Assembly (NCBI RefSeq): GCF_043951915.1
Contig: NZ_JBINJD010000002.1
Location: forward strand, 10,886 to 74,885
Length of the DNA stretch: 64,000 nt
Direction of reading: 5' to 3'
DNA from: Alienimonas sp043951915
GTDB taxonomy: Bacteria > Planctomycetota > Planctomycetia > Planctomycetales > Planctomycetaceae
Position numbers and translations under genes: made by a program. Below the pieces are notes generated by a model. The model made no database searches. It saw nothing but the letters and a program-made list of their open reading frames with translations, and was not told where the DNA came from. Below are positions 16,562 through 24,617 of the stretch, piece after piece. The stretch's first letter is position 1. Every line of letters starts with the position of its first letter.

Positions 16562-17359
16562 CGGGGCTTTCGGCCAGGGCACCTCGTAGACGGCCGGCCA
16601 GAGTTTGCCGGTGAGCAGCAGGCGTTCGCCCTGCTCGTCCCAGGCGATGCCGTTGAGGACTTTCTCCCGGTCGTTCACCCCGGAGAGGCGGACGAGTTCG
16701 GAACCGTCCAGCCAGCCGGTCACCTCGCCGGTGGCCGGGTCGATCCGGGCGATGTGCGGGCTGTACCAGACGTTCGCCAGCACCTCCGGTTCGCCGTCGG
16801 CCCGGCGGACCCATTCCAGTTCGTTGAGCTGGTCCACCGGCCGGCCGCGGTCGGTCACGCGGACGCGGCCGGTGACGGTCCCGGTCGCCGGGTCGAGGAA
16901 CCGCAGCACGCTGCTGCCGTCGGAGAGGATCAGCCGTTTCCCGTCGGTCGTCAGGCCCCAGCCCTCCCCGGCGATGCGAAAGCGCCGCTTCGCGGTGAGG
17001 GTCTCGCGGTCGTAGACGAAGGCCCAGCCGCTCTGCCAGGTGAGCTGAAACACCTCGTCCCCCAGCACGCAGACGCCCTCGCCGAACAGCCGGTCGTCCA
17101 GCTTGCGGAAGGCCTTGGTGCGGCCGGTTTCGAGATCCACGGTTCGCAGCACGCTGGTTCCGTGGCGGCCGGTGCCCTCGTAGAGAACGCCGTCGTGCCA
17201 GGCGAAGCCCTGCGTGAAGGCTCGGGCGTCGTGGGGGTAGCGTTTGGTCGGCGTAAGCCGGACGACGGCCGCGTCGTCCGCGGTCTGGGCCGCGAGGGTG
17301 AGCCCCAACCCGGCGACCGCGGCGAGACCGCAGGCGGCGGCCAGCAGCTTGCGGGTCAT
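16559..17359 (-). CDS. Glutaminyl-peptide cyclotransferase, exported
   Basis: 266 residues. It converts N-terminal glutamine of peptides to pyroglutamate; the bacterial and plant form is a five-bladed beta-propeller. Family blocks are present: FTQGFAWHDGVLYEGTGRHGTS, LTWQSGWAFVYDRETL, GEGWGLTTDGKRLILSDGSS, LNELEWV and VLNGIAWDEQGERLLLTGKLWP. The N terminus MTRKLLAAACGLAAVAGLGL is a signal peptide, so it acts outside the cytoplasm. I chose ATG 17359 for that reason. It lies 17 bases downstream of pyrC and is probably in the same transcript, without an obvious functional link. Confidence 0.88.
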   Translation of the reverse strand: MTRKLLAAACGLAAVAGLGLTLAAQTADDAAVVRLTPTKRYPHDARAFTQGFAWHDGVLYEGTGRHGTSVLRTVDLETGRTKAFRKLDDRLFGEGVCVLGDEVFQLTWQSGWAFVYDRETLTAKRRFRIAGEGWGLTTDGKRLILSDGSSVLRFLDPATGTVTGRVRVTDRGRPVDQLNELEWVRRADGEPEVLANVWYSPHIARIDPATGEVTGWLDGSELVRLSGVNDREKVLNGIAWDEQGERLLLTGKLWPAVYEVPWPKAP

Positions 17360-17376
17360 GCGATCCGTCTCCAGGG

Positions 17377-18792
17377 TCAGGCGGGGCCGATGCCGTCCGG
17401 CGTGGCGTGGAAGCCGCCGCGGGCGTGGTCGCAGCGGACGGCCCGGCCGCGGACGCCCTCGTCGAACCGGGGGCTGCCGTCCACCGTAGTCGTTCCGCCG
17501 CGGCGCGAGAAGACCCGCCGCCCGCCGACGAACGTGTCCGTCACCCGGCCCGTCAGCGTCTCGCCGTCCCAGGGGCTCCACCGGTTCTTCGTGACCTGCT
17601 CCGCGTCGCGGACGGTGAAGCTCTCGTGTGGATTGACGATGCAGACGTCGGCGTCGTAGCCGTCCGCCAACCGCCCCTTCCCGACGAGGCCCCACACGCG
17701 GGCCGGGGCGTCGCACATCGCCTCGGCGATCCGCTCGACGGTCACCCCGCGCTCCGGGCCGTGGGTGAGCAGCAAACTCAGGCTGTTCTCCAGCGCCGGC
17801 AGGCCGGAGGGGGAGTCCGGGTAGTCGGCGGCCTTCTCCTCCAGCGTGTGCGGGGCGTGGTCGGTGGCGACGACCTGGATCGTCTCCCCGTCGGCGAGCG
17901 CCTGCCACATCGCGGCCCGGTCGGCGGCGCTTTTGATCGCCGGGTTCATCTGCACCCGACTGCCGAGACGGTCGTAGTCGCGGGTGTCGAACAACAGGTG
18001 ATGCGGGCAGACCTCCGCGGTGATCTGCGGGCCGGCCTGGGCGATCTCCCGCAGTTCCCCCGCGGTGGAGACGTGCAGCACGTGGAAGCGGTGGTCGTGC
18101 CGGGTCGCCAGATCGATCGCCCGCCGCACGCTGACGACGGCGGCCTCCTCGTTGCGGATGTCGCTGTGCACCCGGATCGGCCAGGGCGGTTCGCCGAGGC
18201 GGTCCCGCACGGCCTCGCGGTTCGCCCGCACGGTCGCCTCGTCCTCGCAGTGGGCGCACAGGGGGAGCGTCGTCTCGGCGAAGATCGCCTCCAGCGCCTC
18301 CTGGGCGTCGACCAGCAGGTTGCCGGTGCTGGACCCGATGAAGATCTTGATCCCGCAGGTGACGTCGGGATCCGCGGCCTTCAGTTCGTCGAGGTTGTCC
18401 GGCGTGGCGCCCAGGTAGAAGCCCCAATTCACCAGGGCTTTCTCCTCGGCGATCTTGTTCTTCGCCTCCCACAGGGCCCGGGTGACGGTGGCGGGCTTGG
18501 TGTTGGGCATCTCCAGCACGGTCGTGACCCCGCCGGCGGCCGCGGCCCGGGTGCCGGTGCGGAGGTCTTCCTTGTGCGTCAGGCCGGGATCGCGGAGGTG
18601 CACCTGATCGTCGATCACCCCGGGAAAGATCAGCTTGCCGGTGCAGTCGACGATCTCGTCGGCCTGAACCGCGGCGGGCGGGTCGATCTTCAGCGTGCCG
18701 CCGTCCAGCAGCACGTCGACGCGACGGGTTTCGAAGCCGGAGCCGACGGGAAGGACGGCGTCGCCGCCGCGGAGCAGGGTGCGGTGGGCCAT
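17377..18792 (-). CDS. pyrC: Dihydroorotase
   Basis: 471 residues, long for a stand-alone enzyme but normal for the class I form. It closes carbamoyl aspartate to dihydroorotate in pyrimidine synthesis. Zinc ligands and active-site motifs are visible: DDQVHLRDPGLTHKEDL (His-x-Arg), the Lys in GIKIFIGSS that is carboxylated, the two later His in CPHHLLFD and HVLHVS, and Asp in VATDHAPHT. It starts at ATG 18792, with tdh divergent on the plus strand about 107 bases away. PyrE is elsewhere in the window. Confidence 0.92.
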   Translation of the reverse strand: MAHRTLLRGGDAVLPVGSGFETRRVDVLLDGGTLKIDPPAAVQADEIVDCTGKLIFPGVIDDQVHLRDPGLTHKEDLRTGTRAAAAGGVTTVLEMPNTKPATVTRALWEAKNKIAEEKALVNWGFYLGATPDNLDELKAADPDVTCGIKIFIGSSTGNLLVDAQEALEAIFAETTLPLCAHCEDEATVRANREAVRDRLGEPPWPIRVHSDIRNEEAAVVSVRRAIDLATRHDHRFHVLHVSTAGELREIAQAGPQITAEVCPHHLLFDTRDYDRLGSRVQMNPAIKSAADRAAMWQALADGETIQVVATDHAPHTLEEKAADYPDSPSGLPALENSLSLLLTHGPERGVTVERIAEAMCDAPARVWGLVGKGRLADGYDADVCIVNPHESFTVRDAEQVTKNRWSPWDGETLTGRVTDTFVGGRRVFSRRGGTTTVDGSPRFDEGVRGRAVRCDHARGGFHATPDGIGPA

Positions 18793-18898
18793 GCGGTAAT
18801 CCGGCGTCTGGATGCGGGTGGACGGAGCGGGGAAGGGGCCGGAGAATGCCGGTTCGCCGCTCGCCCGTCACCCCCCTCACCCCGAATGCGGTGGAGAT

Positions 18899-19927
18899 TT
18901 GAAAGCGCTCGTGAAAGCCAAGCCCGAACCGGGGCTGTGGCTCGAAGACGTCCCCGAGCCGGAGGTCGGCCCGAACGACGTGCTGATCGGCGTCCATAAG
19001 ACCGGCGTCTGCGGCACCGACCTGCACATCTACCAGTGGGACGCCTGGGCCCGCAAAACGATCCCGGTGCCGATGGTCGTCGGGCACGAGTTCGTCGGGG
19101 AGGTGCTGGACACCGGCTCCAACGTGACCGACTTCCACCCGGGGGAGATCGTCTCCGGTGAGGGGCACGTCGTCTGCGGGCGCTGCCGGAACTGTCTGGC
19201 CGGCCGCCGGCACCTGTGCGCCCACACGATCGGGCTGGGGGTGAACCGCCCGGGGGCGTTCGCCGAACGGCTGAGCCTGCCGATGACGAACGTCTGGCAC
19301 CACGCCGACGACATCGACACGGACGTCGCCGCGATCTTCGACCCGCTCGGCAACGCGGTGCACACGGCGCTGCACTTCGAGGTGCTGGGCGAGGACGTGC
19401 TGGTGACCGGCTGCGGCCCGATCGGCTGCATGGCCGTCGCCGTGGCCAAACACGCCGGCGCCCGCTTCGTCGTCGCCACCGATCCCAACGCGGAGCGCCG
19501 GGCCCTGGCGAAGCAGATGGGCGCCACCCGCGTCGTCGACCCGACGAAGGAAAAACTCGCCGACGTTCAGCGGGAACTCGGCATGAAGGAGGGCTTCGAC
19601 GTCGGGCTCGAAATGTCCGGCAACCCCTCGGCGTTCCGCGACCTGCTGGCGAACCTCTGCCACGGCGGCAAGTGCGCGATGCTCGGCATCCCCAGCGAGG
19701 AGATCGCGATCGACTGGAACACGGTCGTGTTCAATATGCTCACGATCCAGGGCATCTACGGCCGCGAAATGTACGAAACGTGGTACCAGATGACGGTGAT
19801 GCTCCAGAGCGGCCTGGACGTCACCCCCGTCATCACCAGCCGGCTGCGGTACGATCAGTTCGAAGAGGGCTTCGCCGCCATGAAAGCCGGCGGCGGCAAA
19901 GTGATCCTCGACTGGAGAGACGCCTGA
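18899..19927 (+). CDS. tdh: L-threonine 3-dehydrogenase
   Basis: 342 residues, as in E. coli (341). It oxidises threonine to 2-amino-3-ketobutyrate with NAD. Zinc sites are seen: CGTDLHIYQWD and GHEFVGEV for the catalytic zinc, and the CGRCRNCLAGRRHLC cluster for the structural zinc. The NAD motif is TGCGPIGCMA. The start is taken as TTG at 18899, which puts KALVKAKPEPG at the N terminus as in the family; upstream codons look non-coding. Kbl, the next enzyme of the pathway, lies downstream, separated by a Uma2-family gene. Confidence 0.93.
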   Translation: MKALVKAKPEPGLWLEDVPEPEVGPNDVLIGVHKTGVCGTDLHIYQWDAWARKTIPVPMVVGHEFVGEVLDTGSNVTDFHPGEIVSGEGHVVCGRCRNCLAGRRHLCAHTIGLGVNRPGAFAERLSLPMTNVWHHADDIDTDVAAIFDPLGNAVHTALHFEVLGEDVLVTGCGPIGCMAVAVAKHAGARFVVATDPNAERRALAKQMGATRVVDPTKEKLADVQRELGMKEGFDVGLEMSGNPSAFRDLLANLCHGGKCAMLGIPSEEIAIDWNTVVFNMLTIQGIYGREMYETWYQMTVMLQSGLDVTPVITSRLRYDQFEEGFAAMKAGGGKVILDWRDA

Positions 19928-19972
19928 CGGAGCCGCTTGCGGTTTCGCCGGTCGATCACGGAACTGATCCCG

Positions 19973-20533
19973 ATGAGTGCGTCGTTCCCTGCGCCAGTCA
20001 CTGCCGACGCTTTTCAGCGGATGGAAGACCCTCGGAACGGCCGATGGACCCTCACCCGCGGAATGCTGACGGTCCAGCCGTGGCCGGGGCTCCTGCACGG
20101 GGCAGTGCACGGCCGCGTTCTCAGCCAACTGATCGAACGAGTCGATCTGGCTCAGTGGCGCGTGTTGAACGTCGGCTGCATGACTCACCGCGATCCCGAT
20201 ACCGTCCGTCAGATCGAAGTCGCTCTCTATAGCTATGAGCGGGTCCGTGGGCGGCGCTGTCCCGTCACGGACTATCCTACAATCGGACCGGAACTGGCGT
20301 TCGAAGTCGTGGACGTTGCCGACACGCCGCACTCCGTCCTGGAAAAGGTGGACGATTTACTCGCCGTCGGAACCGACCGCGTCGTCGTCCTCAACCCCTT
20401 ACGTCGCACCGCCGTCCTCTATCACCCCGACGACGAACCCACCTTTCTGCGGGAGCAGGATCGCCTCGCCCTGCCCGCGCCGCTCGACGGTTGGACGCCG
20501 ACCGTCGCCGAACTGCTGTCCGAAGGAAATTAG
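19973..20533 (+). CDS. Uma2-family (DUF820) putative endonuclease
   Basis: 186 residues from ATG 19973. The family has a PD-(D/E)xK restriction-endonuclease fold. Here the second strand motif reads RQIEVALY (Glu where Asp is usual) and the third LAFEVVDVADTP with Lys in VLEKVDD. The late block RVVVLNPLRRTAVLYHP is typical of Uma2. It is visibly poorer in G+C than the genes around it and is wedged between tdh and kbl, its 3' end overlapping the kbl start region, so it looks like a late arrival. The role of Uma2 proteins is unknown; they are often multicopy. Confidence 0.7.
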   Translation: MSASFPAPVTADAFQRMEDPRNGRWTLTRGMLTVQPWPGLLHGAVHGRVLSQLIERVDLAQWRVLNVGCMTHRDPDTVRQIEVALYSYERVRGRRCPVTDYPTIGPELAFEVVDVADTPHSVLEKVDDLLAVGTDRVVVLNPLRRTAVLYHPDDEPTFLREQDRLALPAPLDGWTPTVAELLSEGN

Positions 20534-21729
20534 CCATCGCCGCCCCGTCCGACCGTTTCCTCAATCACGTCGCCGCCGAACTGGACGGCATCCGCGACGC
20601 CGGCACCTACAAGAACGAACGCGTTCTGCACTCCCCGCAGGACGCCCGCGTCACCGCCGAGCCCGGCGGGAAGGTGCTGAACCTCTGCGCCAACAACTAC
20701 CTCGGCCTCGCCGATCACCCGGCGGTGCTCGCCGCCGCCCGGGCCGAACTGGACGAACGCGGCTACGGCATGGCCAGCGTCCGGTTCATCTGCGGCACGA
20801 ACGACAAGCACAAGGAGCTGGAGGCCCGCCTCTCCCGCTTTCTGGGCACAGAGGACACGATCCTCTATCCCAGCTGCTTCGACGCCAACGGCGGGCTGTT
20901 CGAGGTGCTGCTCGGCCCGGAGGACGCCGTGATCTCCGACAGCCTGAACCATGCCTCGATCATCGACGGCATCCGGCTGTGCAAGGCCCAGCGGTTCCGG
21001 TACAAGAACAACGACCCGAAGGACTTGGAAGCGAAACTGAAGGAGGCGAAGGACGCCCGGTTCCGGCTGATCGCCACCGACGGGGTGTTCTCGATGGACG
21101 GGGTGATCTGCGACCTCGCCGCGGTCTGCGAGTTGGCGGACAAGTACGACGCCCTGGTGATGTTCGACGACTGCCACGCCACCGGCTTTCTCGGCCAGAC
21201 AGGCCGCGGCACGCACGAGCACTGCGGGGTGATGGACCGGATCGACGTCACCACCGGCACCCTCGGCAAGGCGCTCGGCGGCGCCAGCGGCGGCTATACG
21301 GCGGCGAAGCAACCAATCGTGGACCTGCTCCGCCAACGCAGCCGGCCGTACCTGTTCAGCAACGCCGTCGCCCCGCCGATCGTCGCCGCGAGCCTGACGG
21401 TGCTGGACATGCTCGAAGCGGACACGTCCCTCCGCGACACGCTCGAAGCGAACACGGCCCACTGGCGGGAGAGCCTGGCGAAGACCGGACTGTCGGTGCT
21501 GCCCGGCGAGCACCCGATCACCCCGGTGATGCTCGGCGACGCCGCCCTCGCCGGCCGCTTCGCCGACAAGCTGCTGGAGCGCGGCGTGTACGCGATCGGC
21601 TTCAGCTACCCGGTGGTGCCGAAGGGGCAGGCGCGGATTCGGACGCAGGTTTCCGCGGCCCACACCCGCGACGACCTCACCTTCGCCGCGGAGCAGTTCG
21701 CCGCGGTAAAAGCGGACCTTGCGTTGTAG
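20491..21729 (+). CDS. kbl: 2-amino-3-ketobutyrate CoA ligase (glycine C-acetyltransferase)
   Basis: 412 residues. It splits 2-amino-3-ketobutyrate with CoA into glycine and acetyl-CoA, completing threonine degradation begun by Tdh. It is a PLP enzyme: NNYLGLADHP, TDGVFSMDG, FDDCHATGF, and the PLP lysine in TGTLGKALGGASGG. The first available start is TTG 20491, giving about 20 residues more than usual and a 43-base overlap with the Uma2 gene; no later ATG, GTG or TTG precedes the conserved APSDRFLNH. The original start may have been lost when the neighbour was inserted. Confidence 0.9.
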   Translation: MDADRRRTAVRRKLAIAAPSDRFLNHVAAELDGIRDAGTYKNERVLHSPQDARVTAEPGGKVLNLCANNYLGLADHPAVLAAARAELDERGYGMASVRFICGTNDKHKELEARLSRFLGTEDTILYPSCFDANGGLFEVLLGPEDAVISDSLNHASIIDGIRLCKAQRFRYKNNDPKDLEAKLKEAKDARFRLIATDGVFSMDGVICDLAAVCELADKYDALVMFDDCHATGFLGQTGRGTHEHCGVMDRIDVTTGTLGKALGGASGGYTAAKQPIVDLLRQRSRPYLFSNAVAPPIVAASLTVLDMLEADTSLRDTLEANTAHWRESLAKTGLSVLPGEHPITPVMLGDAALAGRFADKLLERGVYAIGFSYPVVPKGQARIRTQVSAAHTRDDLTFAAEQFAAVKADLAL

Positions 21730-21758
21730 AGACGTCCGCACGAAGCCTGTCGGAACTG

Positions 21759-21790
21759 CGACCGTCAGGGAGCCGGCTCCCTGACGGTCG
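21759..21790. repeat. Perfect 32-bp palindrome after kbl
   Basis: CGACCGTCAGGGAGCC is followed at once by its exact complement, giving a hairpin with no spacer. The core GACCGTCAGGGAG is the arm sequence of the larger elements at 5305 and 7348, so it is probably a short relative. It may end kbl transcription. Confidence 0.85.
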
Positions 21791-21816
21791 GACGGCCTCG
21801 GCGGTAAACTGAGGCC

Positions 21817-22236
21817 ATGACCGCCACCTTCGCCCCCCGCGGCTCCAAGGCCGAGCTGGAAGCCCCGGACGCCCCGTTCGCCCCCAAGTTCGACGCCGAC
21901 GGGCTGATCCCCGCGATCGCCGTCGACGCCGAGGACGGGACGATCCTCATGCAGGCCTACATGAACGCCGAGAGCCTCGCCCAAACGTTGGAGAAGGGCG
22001 AGGCGGTCTACTGGTCCCGCAGCCGGCAGGAACTGTGGCACAAGGGCGCCACCAGCGGGCAGGTGCAGACCGTCGTCGAACTGCTGACCGACTGCGATCA
22101 GGACAGCATCCTGCTCCGCGTGAAGCAGGCCGGCGGCGGGGCCTGTCACACCGGGCAGCGCTCCTGCTTCTACCGCAAGGTGCCGGTCGGGCAGGGGAAC
22201 GCGGTGAACCTCGCGTCCTCCTCCTACCAATCGTGA
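21817..22236 (+). CDS. hisI: Phosphoribosyl-AMP cyclohydrolase
   Basis: 139 residues. It hydrolyses phosphoribosyl-AMP in the third step of histidine synthesis. The metal site is plain: Cys in LLTDCDQDS, then ACHTGQRSCFYR. The WSRSRQELWHKG block is invariant in the family. The HisE domain is absent, as in many bacteria. The ATG at 21817 follows TGAGGCC, a poor ribosome site. Its TGA stop overlaps the GTG start of queD by four bases, so the two are translationally coupled though functionally unrelated. Confidence 0.93.
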   Translation: MTATFAPRGSKAELEAPDAPFAPKFDADGLIPAIAVDAEDGTILMQAYMNAESLAQTLEKGEAVYWSRSRQELWHKGATSGQVQTVVELLTDCDQDSILLRVKQAGGGACHTGQRSCFYRKVPVGQGNAVNLASSSYQS

Positions 22237-22673
22237 GCGGGGCGCACCTCACCGTCGTCCGCCGGATCGAGTTCTGCGCCGGGCACCGGCTGCTCGGGCA
22301 CGAGGGCAAGTGCGCCGCCCTGCACGGGCACAACTACGCCGCGGAGTTCCACGTCACGGCCGACGCCCTCGACGACGTCGGCCGGGTGGTCGATTTCGCC
22401 GCGATCAAGGCGGAATTGAAAGGTTGGATCGACCGCGAGTGGGATCACGGCTTCCTGCTGTACGAGGGGGACGAGACCGCGATCGCCGCGGTGCGGGCGG
22501 TGGAGCCCTGCAAGCTGTTCACGCTGCCCCTCAACCCCACCGCCGAGGCGCTGGCGGACTACCTGCTGACCCGCGTCTGCCCGGACCGGCTCGGCCCGCT
22601 GGGCGTACGGTGCACCCGGGTGGAACTGTGGGAGACCCCCAACTGTCGCGCCGTCGCTTCCCTGCCCGCGTAA
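22233..22673 (+). CDS. queD: 6-carboxytetrahydropterin synthase / 6-pyruvoyltetrahydropterin synthase family (QueD)
   Basis: 146 residues from GTG 22233, which overlaps the hisI stop (GTGA). It carries the zinc and catalytic pattern of the family: FCAGHRLLGHEGKC with the catalytic Cys close to CAALHGHNY (HxH), and Glu in VELWETPNC. The Cys before HGH favours QueD, the second enzyme of queuosine/7-deazaguanine synthesis, over a strict biopterin enzyme. The TAA stop is inside a palindrome. Confidence 0.87.
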   Translation: MSGAHLTVVRRIEFCAGHRLLGHEGKCAALHGHNYAAEFHVTADALDDVGRVVDFAAIKAELKGWIDREWDHGFLLYEGDETAIAAVRAVEPCKLFTLPLNPTAEALADYLLTRVCPDRLGPLGVRCTRVELWETPNCRAVASLPA

Positions 22674-22704
22674 CGCCGAGGCCCCGCGGGGGCTCGGCGT
22701 TACG
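22669..22704. repeat. GTAACGCCGAG palindrome supplying the queD stop codon
   Basis: CGTAACGCCGAGGCCCC pairs with GGGGCTCGGCGTTACG, with one bulged base. The TAA of the left arm is the queD stop (22671-22673). The same palindrome recurs at 57430-57465. It separates the convergent queD and egtD genes. Confidence 0.88.
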
Positions 22705-22710
22705 GGTGAT

Positions 22711-23688
22711 CTACTGGGCGGTCATCGCGGCGACGGCGAACAGCTCCCGCGGGTCCGTCCAGACCGTGTCGATCGCGAAGCCCGCCTCCGCGGCGAGGGC
22801 GTCGAGCATCGGCCGGTCGAACTTGTGGCTGTTCTCCGTGTGAATCGATTCGCCCGCGGCGAAGTCGAACCGCCGGCCGGCCACCGTCGCGGACAGGGCG
22901 GCGTCGGCGACGAGGTGCATCTCGACCCGGCTCTGCTTCGCGTTCCAGCGGGCCTCGTGCCGGAAGCGGTCGACGGGGAAGTCGGCCCCTAGTTCTCGGT
23001 TGATGCGGGTCAGCAGGTTGCGGTTGAACTCCGCCGTGACGCCGGCCGCGTCGTCGTAGGCGGCTTCCAGCGTCGCGGCGTCCTTGATGAGGTCCGCCCC
23101 GAGGATCAGCCCCCCGCCGGGGCCGACCGCGTCGTGGAAGGTCCGCAGCACCCCGGCGGCCGCCCCGGGGCCGAAGTTCCCGATCGTGCTGCCCGGGAAA
23201 AACCCGACGCGGCGGCGGTGCGGCGGCAACTCCGGCAGCGGGACCGGCTGCGTGAAGTCCCCGACCACCGGGAGCACCGGCAGGTCCGGGTACTCGGCGC
23301 GCAGCCGTCCGGCGACGGTTTCGAGGAACGGCCCGCTGATGTCCTGCGGCACGTAGGCGGCCAGGCCGCCGACGTGGTCCCGGCAGGCGTCCAGCAGGAC
23401 CCGGGTCTTCTCGCTGTTCCCGCTGCCGAACTCGATCAGCACGGCCTCCGGGCCGACGAACCGGGCGATCGGCTCGGCCTGATTCTGGAAGATCGCGGCC
23501 TCGGTCCGGGTGGGGTAGTACTCCGGCAGGGCGGTGATCGCCTCGAACAGGCGGCTGCCGGTTTCGTCGTAGAAATACTTGCAGGGCAGCGATTTGGGCT
23601 CGCCGGAGAGTCCGGCCAGCACGTCCGCGAGGAAGGTCCGCTCCGGGGCGGGAACGTCGGACGCGGGGGCGGCGCTGGGGTCGGACAT
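22711..23688 (-). CDS. egtD: L-histidine N-alpha-methyltransferase (EgtD type)
   Basis: 325 residues from ATG 23688. EgtD trimethylates histidine to hercynine using S-adenosylmethionine, the first step of ergothioneine synthesis. Family blocks are clear: CKYFYDETGSRLFE, LPEYYPTRTE, IEFGSGNSEKTRVLLDA (SAM site), FPGSTIGNF, LIKDAATLEAAYDD, and the C-terminal HTENSHKF. EgtB is not in the window, so whether the cell makes ergothioneine or only hercynine cannot be said. The gene is convergent with queD, with seven bases between the palindrome and its stop. Confidence 0.88.
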   Translation of the reverse strand: MSDPSAAPASDVPAPERTFLADVLAGLSGEPKSLPCKYFYDETGSRLFEAITALPEYYPTRTEAAIFQNQAEPIARFVGPEAVLIEFGSGNSEKTRVLLDACRDHVGGLAAYVPQDISGPFLETVAGRLRAEYPDLPVLPVVGDFTQPVPLPELPPHRRRVGFFPGSTIGNFGPGAAAGVLRTFHDAVGPGGGLILGADLIKDAATLEAAYDDAAGVTAEFNRNLLTRINRELGADFPVDRFRHEARWNAKQSRVEMHLVADAALSATVAGRRFDFAAGESIHTENSHKFDRPMLDALAAEAGFAIDTVWTDPRELFAVAAMTAQ

Positions 23689-23793
23689 CGGGAGCCGGCG
23701 ATTGGCAGGGGCGGGGGGGTGTCGTAGCATCCATTTCGCCGGTTCCCACCGGCGACGACGCCGGCCCCGACTCTTTTCGAGCCCGCCGGTGTT

Positions 23794-23880
23794 GGAGAGG
23801 TGGCAGAGTGGTCGATTGCACCGGTCTTGAAAACCGGCGTCGGTTCATCCCGACCGCGGGTTCGAATCCCGCCCTCTCCG
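23794..23880 (+). tRNA. tRNA-Ser (anticodon UGA)
   Basis: 87 bases form a class II cloverleaf. The acceptor stem GGAGAGG pairs with CCTCTCC, the anticodon stem is CCGGT/ACCGG around the loop CTTGAAA (anticodon TGA), there is a long variable arm (GTCGG/CCGAC), and the T arm is CGGGTTCGAATCCCG. The discriminator is G, correct for serine. CCA is not encoded. Confidence 0.97.
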
Positions 23881-23937
23881 CTCCTTCCAGCGCCGGAGCC
23901 ACGGCTCCGGTTTCGGTCCCCCTCCCCTGGCGCCGCG

Positions 23938-24579
23938 ATGTCCGCCGAGAGCGATCTGATCGCCCGCCTGTGTTGCCCGGGGCGGGGCGTGCCGCCGGAC
24001 ACCCTCACGGCGGTCATCACCCTGGCCGTGGAGATCGCCCGGGAAGGGCGGGAGGGGCGCCGCGTCGGCACCCTGTTCGCCATCGGCGACTGCGACAACG
24101 TCCGCACCGTCAGCCGGCCGCTGATCCTCGACCCGGTCTCGGAGCACCCCCGGGACGTGCGGCACATCTCCTCCAACGACGTGCGGGAGACGATCAAGGA
24201 ACTCGCCCAGCTCGACGGCGGGTTCGTGGTGGAGGAGGACGGCACCGTCTGCCACGCGGCCCGCTACTTCGACACCCGCAGCGCCGGCGTCTCCCTGCCG
24301 CTGGGGCTGGGCAGCCGGCATATGGCGGCGGCCTCCGTCACCCGGGAGACCGCTGCGGTGGCGGTGGTCGTCAGCGAATCGGCGATCGTGCGGCTGTTCC
24401 ACCAGGGCGCAATGGTCAACGAGATCACCCCGGAGCTGTGGCTCCTCCGCCGGCACGGGTTGTTGCAGGACGATCACGCTAAGAGCCCCGTCGTGGAGCA
24501 GGCCGGCGGCATCGCGGTCGCCTCGTCCAATGGCGGAATTGAGCAGGCGGAGGGCGGAAGGACGGCGGCGGACGGGTAG
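23938..24579 (+). CDS. Diadenylate cyclase (DisA_N/DAC) domain protein
   Basis: 213 residues from ATG 23938. The DAC domain joins two ATP into cyclic di-AMP. The two active-site motifs are present in altered form: LDGGFVV (DGA in most enzymes) at about 101 and GLGSRHMAAASVT (RHR in most) at about 126, followed by AVVVSESAIVRLF. The RHMAAA form is what I associate with archaeal DacZ-type proteins, so activity is plausible but not certain. There is no DisA helical or DNA-binding part and no membrane segment. The gene begins 57 bases after the tRNA-Ser gene. The C-terminal 30 residues are low complexity. Confidence 0.75.
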   Translation: MSAESDLIARLCCPGRGVPPDTLTAVITLAVEIAREGREGRRVGTLFAIGDCDNVRTVSRPLILDPVSEHPRDVRHISSNDVRETIKELAQLDGGFVVEEDGTVCHAARYFDTRSAGVSLPLGLGSRHMAAASVTRETAAVAVVVSESAIVRLFHQGAMVNEITPELWLLRRHGLLQDDHAKSPVVEQAGGIAVASSNGGIEQAEGGRTAADG

Positions 24580-24617
24580 AATCCGGTCCTTCCGTCCTCC
24601 CCCTGCCGCCGTCCGCC

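Noticed and set aside
17360..20332. Upstream extension of the glutaminyl cyclase frame to about 1250 codons
   Set aside because: The extra part runs antisense to tdh and across pyrC in another frame and is Arg/Gly-rich. The signal peptide at ATG 17359 marks the true start.
24580..24617. A further palindrome between the diadenylate cyclase gene and the next gene
   Set aside because: GGAAGGAC/GTCCTTCC complementarity exists but is short and imperfect, with pyrimidine-rich tract effects.
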